From positions 20,370 through 84,369 of the forward strand of contig JAIMKR010000002.1 of the NCBI GenBank assembly GCA_020692325.1: 64,000 bases of DNA, written 5' to 3'. Position numbers and translations under genes: made by a program. This DNA comes from Desulfocurvus sp. (GTDB lineage Bacteria > Desulfobacterota > Desulfovibrionia > Desulfovibrionales > Desulfovibrionaceae). The notes beneath the pieces are model-generated. The model was not told the DNA's origin. It ran no database searches and saw only the letters and a list, made by a program, of their open reading frames with translations. Below, in pieces: positions 27,787 through 36,870 of this stretch. Position 1 is the first letter of the stretch, and the number at the start of each line of letters is the position of its first letter.

Positions 27787-29232
27787 ATGATCGAAACCAT
27801 GACGCCACCGCAGACCCTGGCCCTGCGCGAAAAACACGCCGCCGCGCTGACCTCAGTGCTCGCCGCCCTCGGCCTCACCGCCATGAAGCTCGTGGTGGGC
27901 GCGGCCACGGGCAGCCTGGGCATCCTCTCCGAGGCGGCCCACAGCGCGCTGGACTTGGTGGCCGCGGTCGTCACCTTCTACGCCGTGCGCATCTCCGCCC
28001 AACCACCGGACCGCAAGCACCCCTACGGACACGGCAAGGTGGAGAACCTCTCCGCCCTGGTGGAGACGGCGCTGTTGCTGGCCACCTGTGTCTGGATCGT
28101 TTACGAAGCCGTGGGCCGGCTGCTCGCGCCCAAACCCGTCACGGCCACCATATGGGCCGCGGCGGTCATGGCCGCCTCCATCGCGGTGGACTTCACGCGC
28201 TCGCGCATCCTCTTCGCCACGGCGAAAAAGCACAACAGTCAGGCCTTGCAAGCCGACGCCATCCATTTCTCCACGGACATCTGGTCCTCACTGGTGGTGC
28301 TGCTGGGGCTGGGCGCCCTGGCCCTGGCCGATCAGCTGGATCAGACCTCCCCGTTGGTTCACTGGCTGCGCCGGGCGGACTCGCTGGCGGCGCTGGCGGT
28401 CTCGGGCATCGTGCTCTGGGTGAGCATGCGCCTGGGCCGGCAGGCCGTGGACGTGCTGCTGGACGCCGGCGTGCAGGAGGCCCAGGACACGATCGAACGC
28501 GCGGCGGCGGGACTGCCCGGCGTGCGCGACGTGCGCCGGGTGCGCGTGCGCCAGAGCGGTCCGGCGAACTTCGTGGACATGCTGCTCACCGTGCCGGATG
28601 GGCTGGACCCAGACGCCGGCCACGACGTGGTGCTTCTTGCCAAACAGGCCGCACAGGCGGTTCTGCCCGGGGCCGACGTGCTGGTGGAGCTGCGGCCCGA
28701 GGCTGGGGCCGCCCTGCTCGACCGCGCCAAGGAGGTCGCCGAGGGCTTCGACGTGGGCGTGCATGACCTGGACTTGCGCCGCGTGGACGGCCTGCTGCTG
28801 CTCAACCTGCACGCCGAGGTGCCCAAGACGCTCTCCCTCGACGAGGCGCACCGGCGCATCAACGAGATGGAGGCCCGGCTGCGCCGCGAACTCGGCGCGA
28901 ACTGCCGCGTGGTCACGCACATCGAACCCGTGGGCGCGCACCCCGTGCCCGCGCCGGACGACCCGGAAAGCGCCGAGGCCCTGCGGCAGGTCGTCGCCGA
29001 GGTGGTGGACGAGACCCCGGGCGTGTGCGACCTGCACGGCCTCGTGCTCCTGCGCTCCGGCACGCGCATCTCCGCCGCGTTCCACTGCCGCATGCCGCCC
29101 GAAACGCCCATCACCCTCGCCCATGACCGCACCATGCTCCTGGAGGCCAACCTACGCGCCCGTCTGCCGCAACTCGTGCGCGTCACCATCCACGTGGAGC
29201 CGGACCGCTGCGCCGTCGATGCCCACCCTTGA
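27787..29232 (+). CDS. Cation diffusion facilitator (CDF) efflux transporter
   Basis: About 481 residues from ATG 27787. The N-terminal 220 residues form the six-helix CDF transporter with metal-site motifs SEAAHSALD and DAIHFSTDIW and the loop DRKHPYGHGKVEN. These transporters export Zn2+, Fe2+ or similar ions in exchange for protons. After it come two or three repeats of the cytoplasmic CDF dimerisation-like ferredoxin fold, making the protein longer than the usual 300 residues. The start is uncertain: TTG 27751 and ATG 27799 are alternatives. Metal specificity cannot be read. Confidence 0.85.
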   Translation: MIETMTPPQTLALREKHAAALTSVLAALGLTAMKLVVGAATGSLGILSEAAHSALDLVAAVVTFYAVRISAQPPDRKHPYGHGKVENLSALVETALLLATCVWIVYEAVGRLLAPKPVTATIWAAAVMAASIAVDFTRSRILFATAKKHNSQALQADAIHFSTDIWSSLVVLLGLGALALADQLDQTSPLVHWLRRADSLAALAVSGIVLWVSMRLGRQAVDVLLDAGVQEAQDTIERAAAGLPGVRDVRRVRVRQSGPANFVDMLLTVPDGLDPDAGHDVVLLAKQAAQAVLPGADVLVELRPEAGAALLDRAKEVAEGFDVGVHDLDLRRVDGLLLLNLHAEVPKTLSLDEAHRRINEMEARLRRELGANCRVVTHIEPVGAHPVPAPDDPESAEALRQVVAEVVDETPGVCDLHGLVLLRSGTRISAAFHCRMPPETPITLAHDRTMLLEANLRARLPQLVRVTIHVEPDRCAVDAHP

Positions 29233-29257
29233 CTCCCGCACCACGCCGGGATAGCCA
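29229..29257 (+). promoter_or_regulatory. Possible promoter for riboswitch-metE transcript
   Basis: TTGACT (29229-29234, overlapping the CDF stop codon) and TAGCCA (29252-29257) are 17 bases apart, just upstream of the cobalamin riboswitch. The -10 element is weak. Confidence 0.35.
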
Positions 29258-29284
29258 GGACAAGGTCATAATTCGCCAGAGACG

Positions 29285-29437
29285 CTCGAGTAACGGAAGA
29301 CGGTGCGAATCCGTCGCAGACGCGCTGCTGTGACCGGGAAAAACGCCGGCCGCGACCACTGGGCTCACCGCCCGGGAAGGACGCGGCCATATGGCCGGGG
29401 GACGTGCCCCCGCCCGGAAGCCAGAAGACGACTCGAG
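29285..29437 (+). promoter_or_regulatory. Cobalamin riboswitch controlling metE
   Basis: Conserved aptamer pieces appear in order: GGTGCGAATCC (29302-29312), GCTGCTGTGACCGGGAA (29324-29340), ACCACTGGG (29355-29363), CCCGGGAAGG (29371-29380) and the B12 box AGCCAGAAGAC (29419-29429). The closing stem is CTCGAGT (29285-29291) with ACTCGAG (29431-29437). It lies 177 bases upstream of metE, the B12-independent methionine synthase, a classic arrangement in which adenosylcobalamin turns the enzyme off. A GC hairpin (GCGCCC ... GGGCGC, about 29483-29504) between the aptamer and metE may be part of the expression platform. Confidence 0.9.
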
Positions 29438-29613
29438 AGACATGACGCCACGGCCCCGCGACCCGGACCGCAGGAATCGTTGGAGCGCCCCCCGTTTCCG
29501 GGCGCGCGCCCTTTCGTCGGCTTCGGCCGGCCGTTCCTCCGCCCCCCCGCGAGAGTCTTGCGCCGCGCGCGCCTTTTGGTCCTGGCACAAACCGGACGAC
29601 CGGAGGTTGGCAC

Positions 29614-31914
29614 ATGCTGACGCACACCCTGGGCTTTCCCCGCATGGGGGCTGCCCGCGAACTCAAAAAGGCGCTGGAGACTTACTGGAACGCGGGCGCG
29701 AACAACCGCGAAGCCGGCCGGGCGCTGCTCGACACGGCGAAGGCCCTGCGCCTGCGCCACTGGACCGCGCAGGTCCAGGCGGGCATCGACATCGTCCCCG
29801 TGGGCGATTTCTCCCTCTACGACCACATGCTGGACATGGCCATGCGCCTGGGACTCGCGCCCGCGCGCTTCGCCGCCGGCGGCGACCCGCTGGATCTGTA
29901 CTTCCGCATGGCCCGCGGCGGTCAGGGCGACGAGACGGCCATGGAGATGACCAAATGGTTCGACACGAACTACCACTACATCGTGCCGGAACTGACGCGC
30001 GGGCAGACCTTCACGCCCGACGCCTCGGACCTTCTCGCCCAGCTGGACGAGGCCGAGGCGGCGGGACTGCGCGCCAAAATCGCGCTGCCCGGCCCCTGCA
30101 CCTTCCTGCACCTGGCCAAGAGCGTTGACGACGGCTTCGACCGCTTCGAGCTCCTGCCCGCCCTCACGGAAGCCTACGCCGACATCCTCGGCAAACTCGC
30201 GGGCCGCGCCGAGTGGATACAGCTGGACGAACCCGTGCTGGCGCTGGACCTGCCACAATTCCTGCCCCGGCGCTTCCGCGCGGCCATCGAGCGGCTCATC
30301 GAGGCCGCCCGGCCGGCCAGGGTCATGCTGGCCACGTACTTCGGCGGGGTGAGCCAGAACGCGGACGTGTACTCCGGCCTGCCGCTGGGGGCGCTGCACC
30401 TGGATCTGTGCCGCGCGCCGGAGCAATTGGCCGGCGTCTACGCGCACCTCACGCCGGAGACCGCCCTCTCCCTGGGCGTGGTGGACGGCCGCAACATCTG
30501 GCGCGTGGACGCGGAACAAGCCCTTCGTCCACTCCAAAACGCCGTGGAGCATCTCGGGGCGGCGCGCGTCATGGCCGCGCCCTCATGCTCACTGTTGCAC
30601 TGCCCTATGAGCCTGGAGGCCGAGACCTCCCTTGACCCGGAAATCCGCTCGGCCATGGCCTTCGCCCTGGAGAAGTGCGCCGAGCTGCGCACTCTGGCCG
30701 ACTGCGCGGCCGGACTCGAAACCAGCCGCGGCGTGGTCTGCGCCGGCTGGCTGGCCGAAAACCGCCGCGCCCGCGAGGCCTGGGCGGCCAATCCACATCG
30801 CAGAAACGACGTCGTGCGGACCCGGCTCGCCGCCGTGACGCCACGGATGCTCACCCGCGCCCAGCCCTATCCCGAACGCGCCAAGCTGCAACGCGCGGCT
30901 CTTTCCCTGCCGCCGCTGCCCACCACGACCATCGGCTCCTTCCCGCAGACGGCGGAAGTGCGCGCCGCCCGGGCGAAGTTCAGGAAGGGCGACATGACGG
31001 ACGAGGCTTACGACGCCTTCCTGCGCGACACCATCCGCGCGACCGTGGGCATTCAGGAACGCCTGGGGCTGGACGTGCTGGTGCATGGCGAGCCCGAACG
31101 CAACGACATGGTGGAGCACTTCGGCGAAAAGCTGGCCGGCTTCTGCTTCACGCGCAACGGCTGGGTGCAGAGCTACGGCTCGCGCTGTGTCAAACCGCCG
31201 GTCATCTACGGCGACGTGAGCCGCCCTGCTCCCATGACCGTCGCCTGGAGCAGCTACGCCCAGTCGCTGACGAAGAAACCCATGAAGGGGATGCTCACCG
31301 GTCCGGTGACCATCCTCTGCTGGAGCTTCGTGCGCGACGACCAGCCCCGCGCGGAGACCTGCGCGCAAATCGCCCTGGCTCTGCGCGACGAGGTGGCCGA
31401 TCTGCAGGCCGCCGGCATAAGGATCATTCAGATCGACGAACCGGCCCTGCGCGAGGGCATGCCCCTGCGCGGACGCGACCGCGACGGCTACCTGCGGTGG
31501 GCCGTGGACGCCTTCCGCCTGGCCGTGGGCTCCGCCGCGCCCCAAACGCAGATTCACACCCACATGTGCTACTGCGAGTTCAACGAGATCGTGGAGTGGA
31601 TCGCCAAGCTGGACGCCGACGTCATCAGCATCGAGGCCAGCCGCAGCCGCATGGAGCTGCTGTCCGCCTTCCGGCGCTTCCGGTATCCCAACGAGATCGG
31701 CCCCGGCGTGTACGACATCCACAGTCCCCGCGTGCCGGACGCGCGGGAGATGCTGGAACTCATTCACCGCGCCGCCGCCGTCATCCCCAAGGAGCGCTTG
31801 TGGGTGAACCCGGACTGCGGCCTGAAAACCCGCGCCTGGCCGGAAACCCTGGCCAGCCTGACGAACATGGTCCAGGCCGCGCGCCTGGCCCGGGTCGAGC
31901 TGTTCCCGGACTAA
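29614..31914 (+). CDS. metE: Cobalamin-independent methionine synthase
   Basis: The 766-residue MetE transfers a methyl group from 5-methyl-THF-polyglutamate to homocysteine without B12. The N-terminus LTHTLGFPRMGAARELKKALE and both TIM-barrel halves are present. The C-terminal zinc ligands are visible in HTHMCYCEFNE, EASRSRMELL and NPDCGLKTR. Length matches the family. Start ATG 29614 follows ACCGGAGGTTGGCAC. It is preceded by a cobalamin riboswitch, so it is expected to be expressed when B12 is scarce. Confidence 0.96.
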   Translation: MLTHTLGFPRMGAARELKKALETYWNAGANNREAGRALLDTAKALRLRHWTAQVQAGIDIVPVGDFSLYDHMLDMAMRLGLAPARFAAGGDPLDLYFRMARGGQGDETAMEMTKWFDTNYHYIVPELTRGQTFTPDASDLLAQLDEAEAAGLRAKIALPGPCTFLHLAKSVDDGFDRFELLPALTEAYADILGKLAGRAEWIQLDEPVLALDLPQFLPRRFRAAIERLIEAARPARVMLATYFGGVSQNADVYSGLPLGALHLDLCRAPEQLAGVYAHLTPETALSLGVVDGRNIWRVDAEQALRPLQNAVEHLGAARVMAAPSCSLLHCPMSLEAETSLDPEIRSAMAFALEKCAELRTLADCAAGLETSRGVVCAGWLAENRRAREAWAANPHRRNDVVRTRLAAVTPRMLTRAQPYPERAKLQRAALSLPPLPTTTIGSFPQTAEVRAARAKFRKGDMTDEAYDAFLRDTIRATVGIQERLGLDVLVHGEPERNDMVEHFGEKLAGFCFTRNGWVQSYGSRCVKPPVIYGDVSRPAPMTVAWSSYAQSLTKKPMKGMLTGPVTILCWSFVRDDQPRAETCAQIALALRDEVADLQAAGIRIIQIDEPALREGMPLRGRDRDGYLRWAVDAFRLAVGSAAPQTQIHTHMCYCEFNEIVEWIAKLDADVISIEASRSRMELLSAFRRFRYPNEIGPGVYDIHSPRVPDAREMLELIHRAAAVIPKERLWVNPDCGLKTRAWPETLASLTNMVQAARLARVELFPD

Positions 31915-32003
31915 AAGGCGTCGGCCCTTTCCGACGGCCTCGCGTCGGAGAATCCGAACGAACACGGCCTTCCCGAGGATGGCCACCCCGATTCCAATCG
32001 AAA

Positions 32004-32037
32004 CGGTCCGGCGCGGCGGCCCCCCCGCGCCGGACCG
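32004..32037. repeat. 13-bp perfect inverted repeat between metE and kinase
   Basis: CGGTCCGGCGCGG (32004-32016) and CCGCGCCGGACCG (32025-32037) form a perfect 13-bp stem with an 8-base loop. There is no T-run on the plus side and a short TTT on the minus side. It may contribute to termination after metE or be a binding site upstream of the next gene. Confidence 0.6.
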
Positions 32038-32152
32038 CCACCAAAAGAACACGCATCACCCGGATTGCCATATCTGGCGACTTACTATACGCTTCCTTAT
32101 AGATGGACGGTCTCCCCGCCGCCCAAGGCACACACGCCGCGGAGGACCCCCC

Positions 32153-34114
32153 ATGGCCCAATTCGAAGCCGCGAATCTTTCCCTGTGCGACGCGGGACAG
32201 CTGGCCGAGCTGGCCCCGGTATCAATCATATGCTTCGACAACCAGGGATGCGTCACTTTCGTCAACGAGTGGCACCTGCGCAACGTCGCCCGAGGGCGAC
32301 GCACCAGGGCCGACTTCCTCGGCAAATCCATCTTCGAACTCCCCGGCATCGTGAACGCGGGGCTGGCCGAACGCCTCAAAACCGTTCTCGACGGTCACAT
32401 CGTGCAGGCGGAAAACATCTTCACCTCCGAGTTCAGCGGCGGACAGGCCGGCTACCAATCCCTTCGCGCCATTCCCATCATGCGCGACGGCGCACTCGCC
32501 GGCGGCATCATCATCCGTGAGGACGTGACCAAATACGTGCTCGCGGAAAAACGCGTGACGGACTCCGAACGCAAACTCAAGGCCCTGCTCAACGCCAGCC
32601 GCGACGCCGCAATCCTCGTGGACACGCGCGGCCGTCTGCTGGCCCTCAACGAGACCGCGGCCAAGCAACGCGGCGGTGACGCGCTGAAGCTGCTGGGCGA
32701 AAGCTCCTGCGCGTTTCTCCCACCCGAGGCCGCGCGCGCGCGTGAAAAGCACATGGACCAGGTGCTGCGCGGGAAAAAACCCATCTGCTTCCAGGAGGAA
32801 TGCGACGGCCGCGTCAGCAACGTGTGCATCTACCCCGTACAGGACGAAACCGGGGAGGTTTACGCCCTGGCCGCCTTCGCCAAGGACGTCACCGACCAGC
32901 TGCGCCGCGAGAAGGAACTCGTACGCGCGCGGATCATGGCTGAAAGCGCCAACATCATGAAGTCGCAATTTCTGGCCAACATCAGCCACGAGCTGCGCAC
33001 CCCCCTCAACGGCATCCTCGGCATGGCCCAGGTGGGGCTCGCCGGCAACCCCGACGAGGAGATCACCGATTGTCTCGAAGTCATCCGTGACTCCGCCGTG
33101 CGGCTCACCAACACCATCAACAACCTCCTCGACCTGGCCGACATCGAGGCCGGCGCCATCGAACCCATCGTCAAGGAATTCGATCTCGCCGAACTCATGC
33201 ATTCCATCGCCAACAACTTTTCGGTACAGGCCAAGCTCAAGGGTCTGTCGCTCAACCTCTCCATCGCCACCACCGTCCCCCCGCGCGTCTGCGGCGACGA
33301 GTTCCGCATCCGCCAAACCCTCGTCAGCCTCATGAGCAACGCCCTCAAATGCACGTCCGAAGGGCGCATCAACCTCTCCGTGACCCGGCCGCACGCGACC
33401 AGGCCCCGCCCACGCTCCCAGGTCGATCTGCTCTTCTCCGTCCAGGACACCGGCGTCGGCATCGAGAAGGACCGCATGGCCGACATATTCGACAGCTTCA
33501 CCCTCGCCGAGGACGTGCTCACCAAGCGCCGCAGCGGCGTGGGCATCGGCCTGTGCATCGCCCGTAACCTCGTCACCCTCATGGGCGGAAAAATCGGCGT
33601 CCAATCGCAGCCGGGCCATGGAAGCCGCTTCTTCTTCACCCTGCGGCTGGCCATACCGCGCGCGGCGCCTCCCCAGCCGGAGCACAGCCAGCCTGTCGGC
33701 GAATCCCTACGGCGCATCCTCCTCGTGGAGGACGAGGTGATCAACCGCCTCATGACCACCACACTCCTGCGCCGCATGGGACACACCGTGTTCCAGGCCG
33801 AAAACGGCGTGGAGGCCCTGCGCACCCTCGCGCGCGAAAACGTCGATGTCATCCTCATGGACATCCAGATGCCGCTCATGGACGGCATCGAGACCACCCA
33901 GCATATCCGCCACGGCGAAGTGCCCGGTCTGGACAAGACCGTTCCCGTCATCGCCCTCACCGCCTATGCGCGCGAAAAAGACCGCAAGCGCTTCCTCGAA
34001 CTCGGCATGGACGACTTCGTGCCCAAGCCCCTCGTGGCCGAGGACCTCGTGCGCGCCCTCGAACAAAGCATGGCCGGTCGCCAGCCCGTGCCGCCGGGAC
34101 CGCCCACGGTCTGA
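32153..34114 (+). CDS. Hybrid sensor histidine kinase / response regulator (PAS-PAS-HK-REC)
   Basis: From ATG 32153 (CGGAGGACCCCCC upstream) the protein has 653 residues. No TM helix is seen, so it is probably cytosolic. Two PAS domains (about 15-130 and 140-255) precede HisKA with phospho-His in NISHELRTPLNG (near 279). HATPase shows DTGVGIEKD and SGVGIGLCIARNL. A C-terminal receiver domain follows (about 520-640) with the phospho-Asp in DVILMDIQMPLMDG and the conserved Lys of FVPKPL. The layout resembles ArcB/BarA-like phosphorelay kinases but there is no Hpt domain. The output partner is not in the window. Confidence 0.9.
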   Translation: MAQFEAANLSLCDAGQLAELAPVSIICFDNQGCVTFVNEWHLRNVARGRRTRADFLGKSIFELPGIVNAGLAERLKTVLDGHIVQAENIFTSEFSGGQAGYQSLRAIPIMRDGALAGGIIIREDVTKYVLAEKRVTDSERKLKALLNASRDAAILVDTRGRLLALNETAAKQRGGDALKLLGESSCAFLPPEAARAREKHMDQVLRGKKPICFQEECDGRVSNVCIYPVQDETGEVYALAAFAKDVTDQLRREKELVRARIMAESANIMKSQFLANISHELRTPLNGILGMAQVGLAGNPDEEITDCLEVIRDSAVRLTNTINNLLDLADIEAGAIEPIVKEFDLAELMHSIANNFSVQAKLKGLSLNLSIATTVPPRVCGDEFRIRQTLVSLMSNALKCTSEGRINLSVTRPHATRPRPRSQVDLLFSVQDTGVGIEKDRMADIFDSFTLAEDVLTKRRSGVGIGLCIARNLVTLMGGKIGVQSQPGHGSRFFFTLRLAIPRAAPPQPEHSQPVGESLRRILLVEDEVINRLMTTTLLRRMGHTVFQAENGVEALRTLARENVDVILMDIQMPLMDGIETTQHIRHGEVPGLDKTVPVIALTAYAREKDRKRFLELGMDDFVPKPLVAEDLVRALEQSMAGRQPVPPGPPTV

Positions 34115-34135
34115 ACGAAAGGCGGGAAGACGAAT

Positions 34136-34197
34136 CTGGGGACACCTTTCCGCTGGAAAGGTTCTCCCCCGAGCCCCCCTTCCAAAGGCTTTTATGG
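34136..34197. repeat. Interspersed C-rich intergenic repeat, copy A
   Basis: The sequence carries CTCCCCCGAGCCCCCTTCC (34164-34182) followed by an AAAGGCTTTTAT end, preceded by GGGACACCTTTCC. The same layout, CCCCCG-GCCCCC-TTCC then A/T-rich AAACTTTTCAT, recurs in both arms of the inverted repeat at 57184-57389. The GGGACACCTTTCC piece recurs near 43561. Confidence 0.55.
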
Positions 34198-34370
34198 GTG
34201 ACACGGACACGGCCCGGGCTCCATCGCCTGATTCAAAGCGTGAACGGCGGATTCAACGATTTTCTTCCAAACGAATGGTCCCGGAATGGCTTTCACCATT
34301 CCGAAACCACTCGGTTGAAAACCGAAAAGACATGTTCGCCTTTACCGGCGCATTCCGCATCCGCACCTGT

Positions 34371-34471
34371 CGTTCGATCGCCCGACGGCTCGACGTCGGG
34401 TGATCGAACGAATGAGGGATTCCAAAGGGCGAACGCCCTTTGGCGGGGTTCTCAGGGGCGGAGCCCCTGAG
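34371..34471. repeat. Three tandem hairpins in 530-base gene-free gap
   Basis: A 17-bp stem (34371-34387 with 34394-34410, one G-T pair) is followed by CCAAAGGGC/GCCCTTTGG (34422-34430/34435-34443) and CTCAGGGGC/GCCCCTGAG (34451-34459/34463-34471). The gap 34115-34645 otherwise holds no gene I can support. The hairpins lack clear T-runs, so they look more like a palindromic repeat element than simple terminators, though they separate convergent operons. Confidence 0.7.
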
Positions 34472-34645
34472 GGGGGAGCGGAGACCGCGTCCTTGCGGCG
34501 TTTCCCGATGGCGCTGACGGAAACGCGCCCCTTTCGGTGAAGGGCATTTCCGATCCGCCGCGCCTGTCCCTGGACGCGCGGGGCGGCGAGGACGGATTCG
34601 GCCATCGCCCCGGCGATCCAGCCGGAGGGGAGACAAGGCTCGGGG

Positions 34646-35704
34646 CTATTTCCCCACGCGGCGTTGCAGCAGGACGAAATCGGCGATGGTGAGCAACGTC
34701 ATGGCCCTGAGCACGGGCACGATGCGCGGGATGGCGCAGATGTCATGCCGGCCGCCGATGGTGATGCTGCGCGGCTCGCCGGACCGGCTCACGGTTTGTT
34801 GCGGCTTGGCGATGGACGGGATGGGTTTGACGGCTGCGCGCACCACGAGTTCCTGACCGGAGGACATGCCACCGAGAACGCCACCGGCGTTGTTGGAGAG
34901 GAAGCCCTTGGGGCTGATGGGATCGTTGTTCTCGCTGCCGGTGAGCCGCGCGGCGGCGAAACCGGCGCCGACCTCCACACCCTTCACCGCGCCAACCCCC
35001 ATGAGGGCGTAAGCCAGCCTGGCGTCGAGCTTGTCGAACACGGGTTCGCCCAGGCCGGCGGGCAGGCCGGTGGCGCGAATCTCCACGATGCCGCCCAGGG
35101 TGTCGCCCTCGCTTTTGCACGCGCGCACGCGCTCCTCCCAGGCGGAAACGCAGGCGTCGTCCGCGCCGAAGAACGGACGGTCCTGCGCGCCGGCGAAGTC
35201 GCGTCCCTCGGCGGGAATGCCGCCCAGTTCGATGGTGGCGGCGGCGACCTTTATGCCGAGTCCGCGCAGGAACTGCTGCGCCACGGCTCCACCGGCCACG
35301 CGCGAGACGGTTTCGCGACCGGAGGAGCGCCCGCCGCCGCGATAGTCGCGTCGGCCGAACTTGGCGTCATAGCCCAGGTCCGCATGGCCGGGACGGTACA
35401 CGTCCATGATGGCCGAATAATCACGCGAGCGCTGATCCTCGTTCATGACGACGAAGCCGATGGGCGTACCAGTGGTGAGCCCCTCGAACACGCCGGAGAG
35501 CAGGCGCACGGCGTCCGACTCCCTGCGCGTGGTGGCTGCCACGCCGCCCTGGCCGGGCTTGCGGCGGTCCAGCTCGGTCTGGATGATCCCCTCACTTATG
35601 GTCACTCCGGGGGGGCAGCCGTCCACCACGCCGCCGAGACCGACGCCGTGCGATTCGCCAAAGGTCGTAAGTTTGAACAGAGTGCCGAAGGTATTGCCGC
35701 TCAT
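34646..35704 (-). CDS. aroC: Chorismate synthase
   Basis: AroC makes chorismate from EPSP using reduced FMN, the last common step to aromatic amino acids. The 352-residue protein has the three family signatures: GESHG near the N-terminus, GRRDYRGGGRSSGRETVSRVAGGA, and RHDICAIPR near the C-terminus. Its ATG overlaps the stop of the HprK-related gene (ATGA), making it the last gene of a tight minus-strand operon that starts with shikimate kinase. That embeds the unusual cassette between two shikimate-pathway genes. Confidence 0.97.
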   Translation of the reverse strand: MSGNTFGTLFKLTTFGESHGVGLGGVVDGCPPGVTISEGIIQTELDRRKPGQGGVAATTRRESDAVRLLSGVFEGLTTGTPIGFVVMNEDQRSRDYSAIMDVYRPGHADLGYDAKFGRRDYRGGGRSSGRETVSRVAGGAVAQQFLRGLGIKVAAATIELGGIPAEGRDFAGAQDRPFFGADDACVSAWEERVRACKSEGDTLGGIVEIRATGLPAGLGEPVFDKLDARLAYALMGVGAVKGVEVGAGFAAARLTGSENNDPISPKGFLSNNAGGVLGGMSSGQELVVRAAVKPIPSIAKPQQTVSRSGEPRSITIGGRHDICAIPRIVPVLRAMTLLTIADFVLLQRRVGK

Positions 35705-36870
35705 TGTGCGCCATCCTTGTTTGTTGCGCCGAGAAAATCCAGGCAGGCCGAGGCCGCCGAGGGAAAATCGCTCCCGCCGCGCAGTTCCAGGGCAGGGACG
35801 CCGAAGAGTGCGGTCAGATATTCACGCGGCTCACGCACGGCGCGGGCGACGGCGTGCGGCAGGTAAAACACGCCGTGGGGCTTGCGCAGGGCCTCGATGA
35901 GGTCCGGCCGCCCGGCCAAATCCACTCGCCGGGCGACGAGCGGCCCGCCGCCGTGCCGCCAGTTGAGCACCACTATCCCGGCGAGGGGCGCGCGCAGGCG
36001 GAAGCGCGATTCCGCGCCCGGCCGCGCAGAAAAACACTCGTCGATGACGGCGTCGTATTTGGCCTCCACGCCGAAAAGCGCGGCCGAGGGCATGTGCTCG
36101 CAGGCCACGCGCAACGTCCCGGGCAGGGCGCGGGCGAGCAGCGGGGCCAGCTCCGCGTTGCCCAGGGCCGTGCCGGGGTTCAGACGCGGCTGCTTGGGGA
36201 TGCCGTGCAGCACGGCCGCCCCACCGGGTTCGTCCGCCGGCTGCACGAGCACGCGGTCGTTGCTGAGGAAATCACACCCGCGCGCGACCAGATGCAAGGC
36301 CAGGGTGCTTTTGCCCATGCCGCAAAAGCCGCACAGGGCGAGCGCCCGGTCGGACGCCGGATCGACGACGCCGGCGGCGTGGCCCAGGGCCCAGCCAGCC
36401 GCCACGCGGCGCTCCAGGTAACGCTCACAAATGAAGTTCACCAGCTAGTTGCGGTTGGCCGCGCAAGGTCCGATGGCGACGTCCGGTCCGGGACCGGCGC
36501 CGAAGGCGAAGAGCATCCCCGTGGCCTGCTTGCGCGCCACGCGCCCGCCTGGGCCGCCAGCCTCACCGGGCAGGTCGGCCTGCCGCTCCTTGTCCGGGCG
36601 TTTGCCGGGCAGGTGCGGCCGGGTGACGAGCGGCACCGGGGACGCGGCCACCGGTCCATCGAGGAACAGGAACTCCATGTCGGCCGGACCGGATGCGGGG
36701 GCGACATCGAGAAACGGCGCGAAATAGCCACGCAGGTCCGCGACAACGGCGGCGGAGTTCGACCGCACGCGGACGACGACCTCCTCCAGCCGCAGGCGCA
36801 GCGCATGGGGTGCGGCCACGCCCGAACACAGGGCGCGCAGCGCGTCCTGGAAATTCGCCTGGGCCGTCAC
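35701..36870 (-). pseudogene. HprK-related kinase (GAK-system type), interrupted by in-frame TAG
   Basis: Reading from GTG 36870 (overlapping the ATP-grasp stop as GTGA), 141 codons encode a N-terminal region ending GPCAANRN. A TAG stop follows at 36447-36445, and the same frame then continues LVNFICERYLERR to TGA 35701. The second part holds the HPr-kinase-like P-loop GFCGMGKSTLALHL and FLSNDRVL. Together they give 389 codons, the expected layout of the HprK-related B family, with TAG where a Gln codon (CAG) would fit. It may be a recent nonsense mutation, two separately translated halves (GTG 36441 restart) or readthrough. TAG is an ordinary stop elsewhere in the window. Confidence 0.75.

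Noticed and set aside
36445-36447. Amber codon as pyrrolysine
   Set aside because: TAG is used as an ordinary stop throughout the window, no pyl genes are seen, and a single CAG to TAG change is simpler. It is kept only as an option to test.
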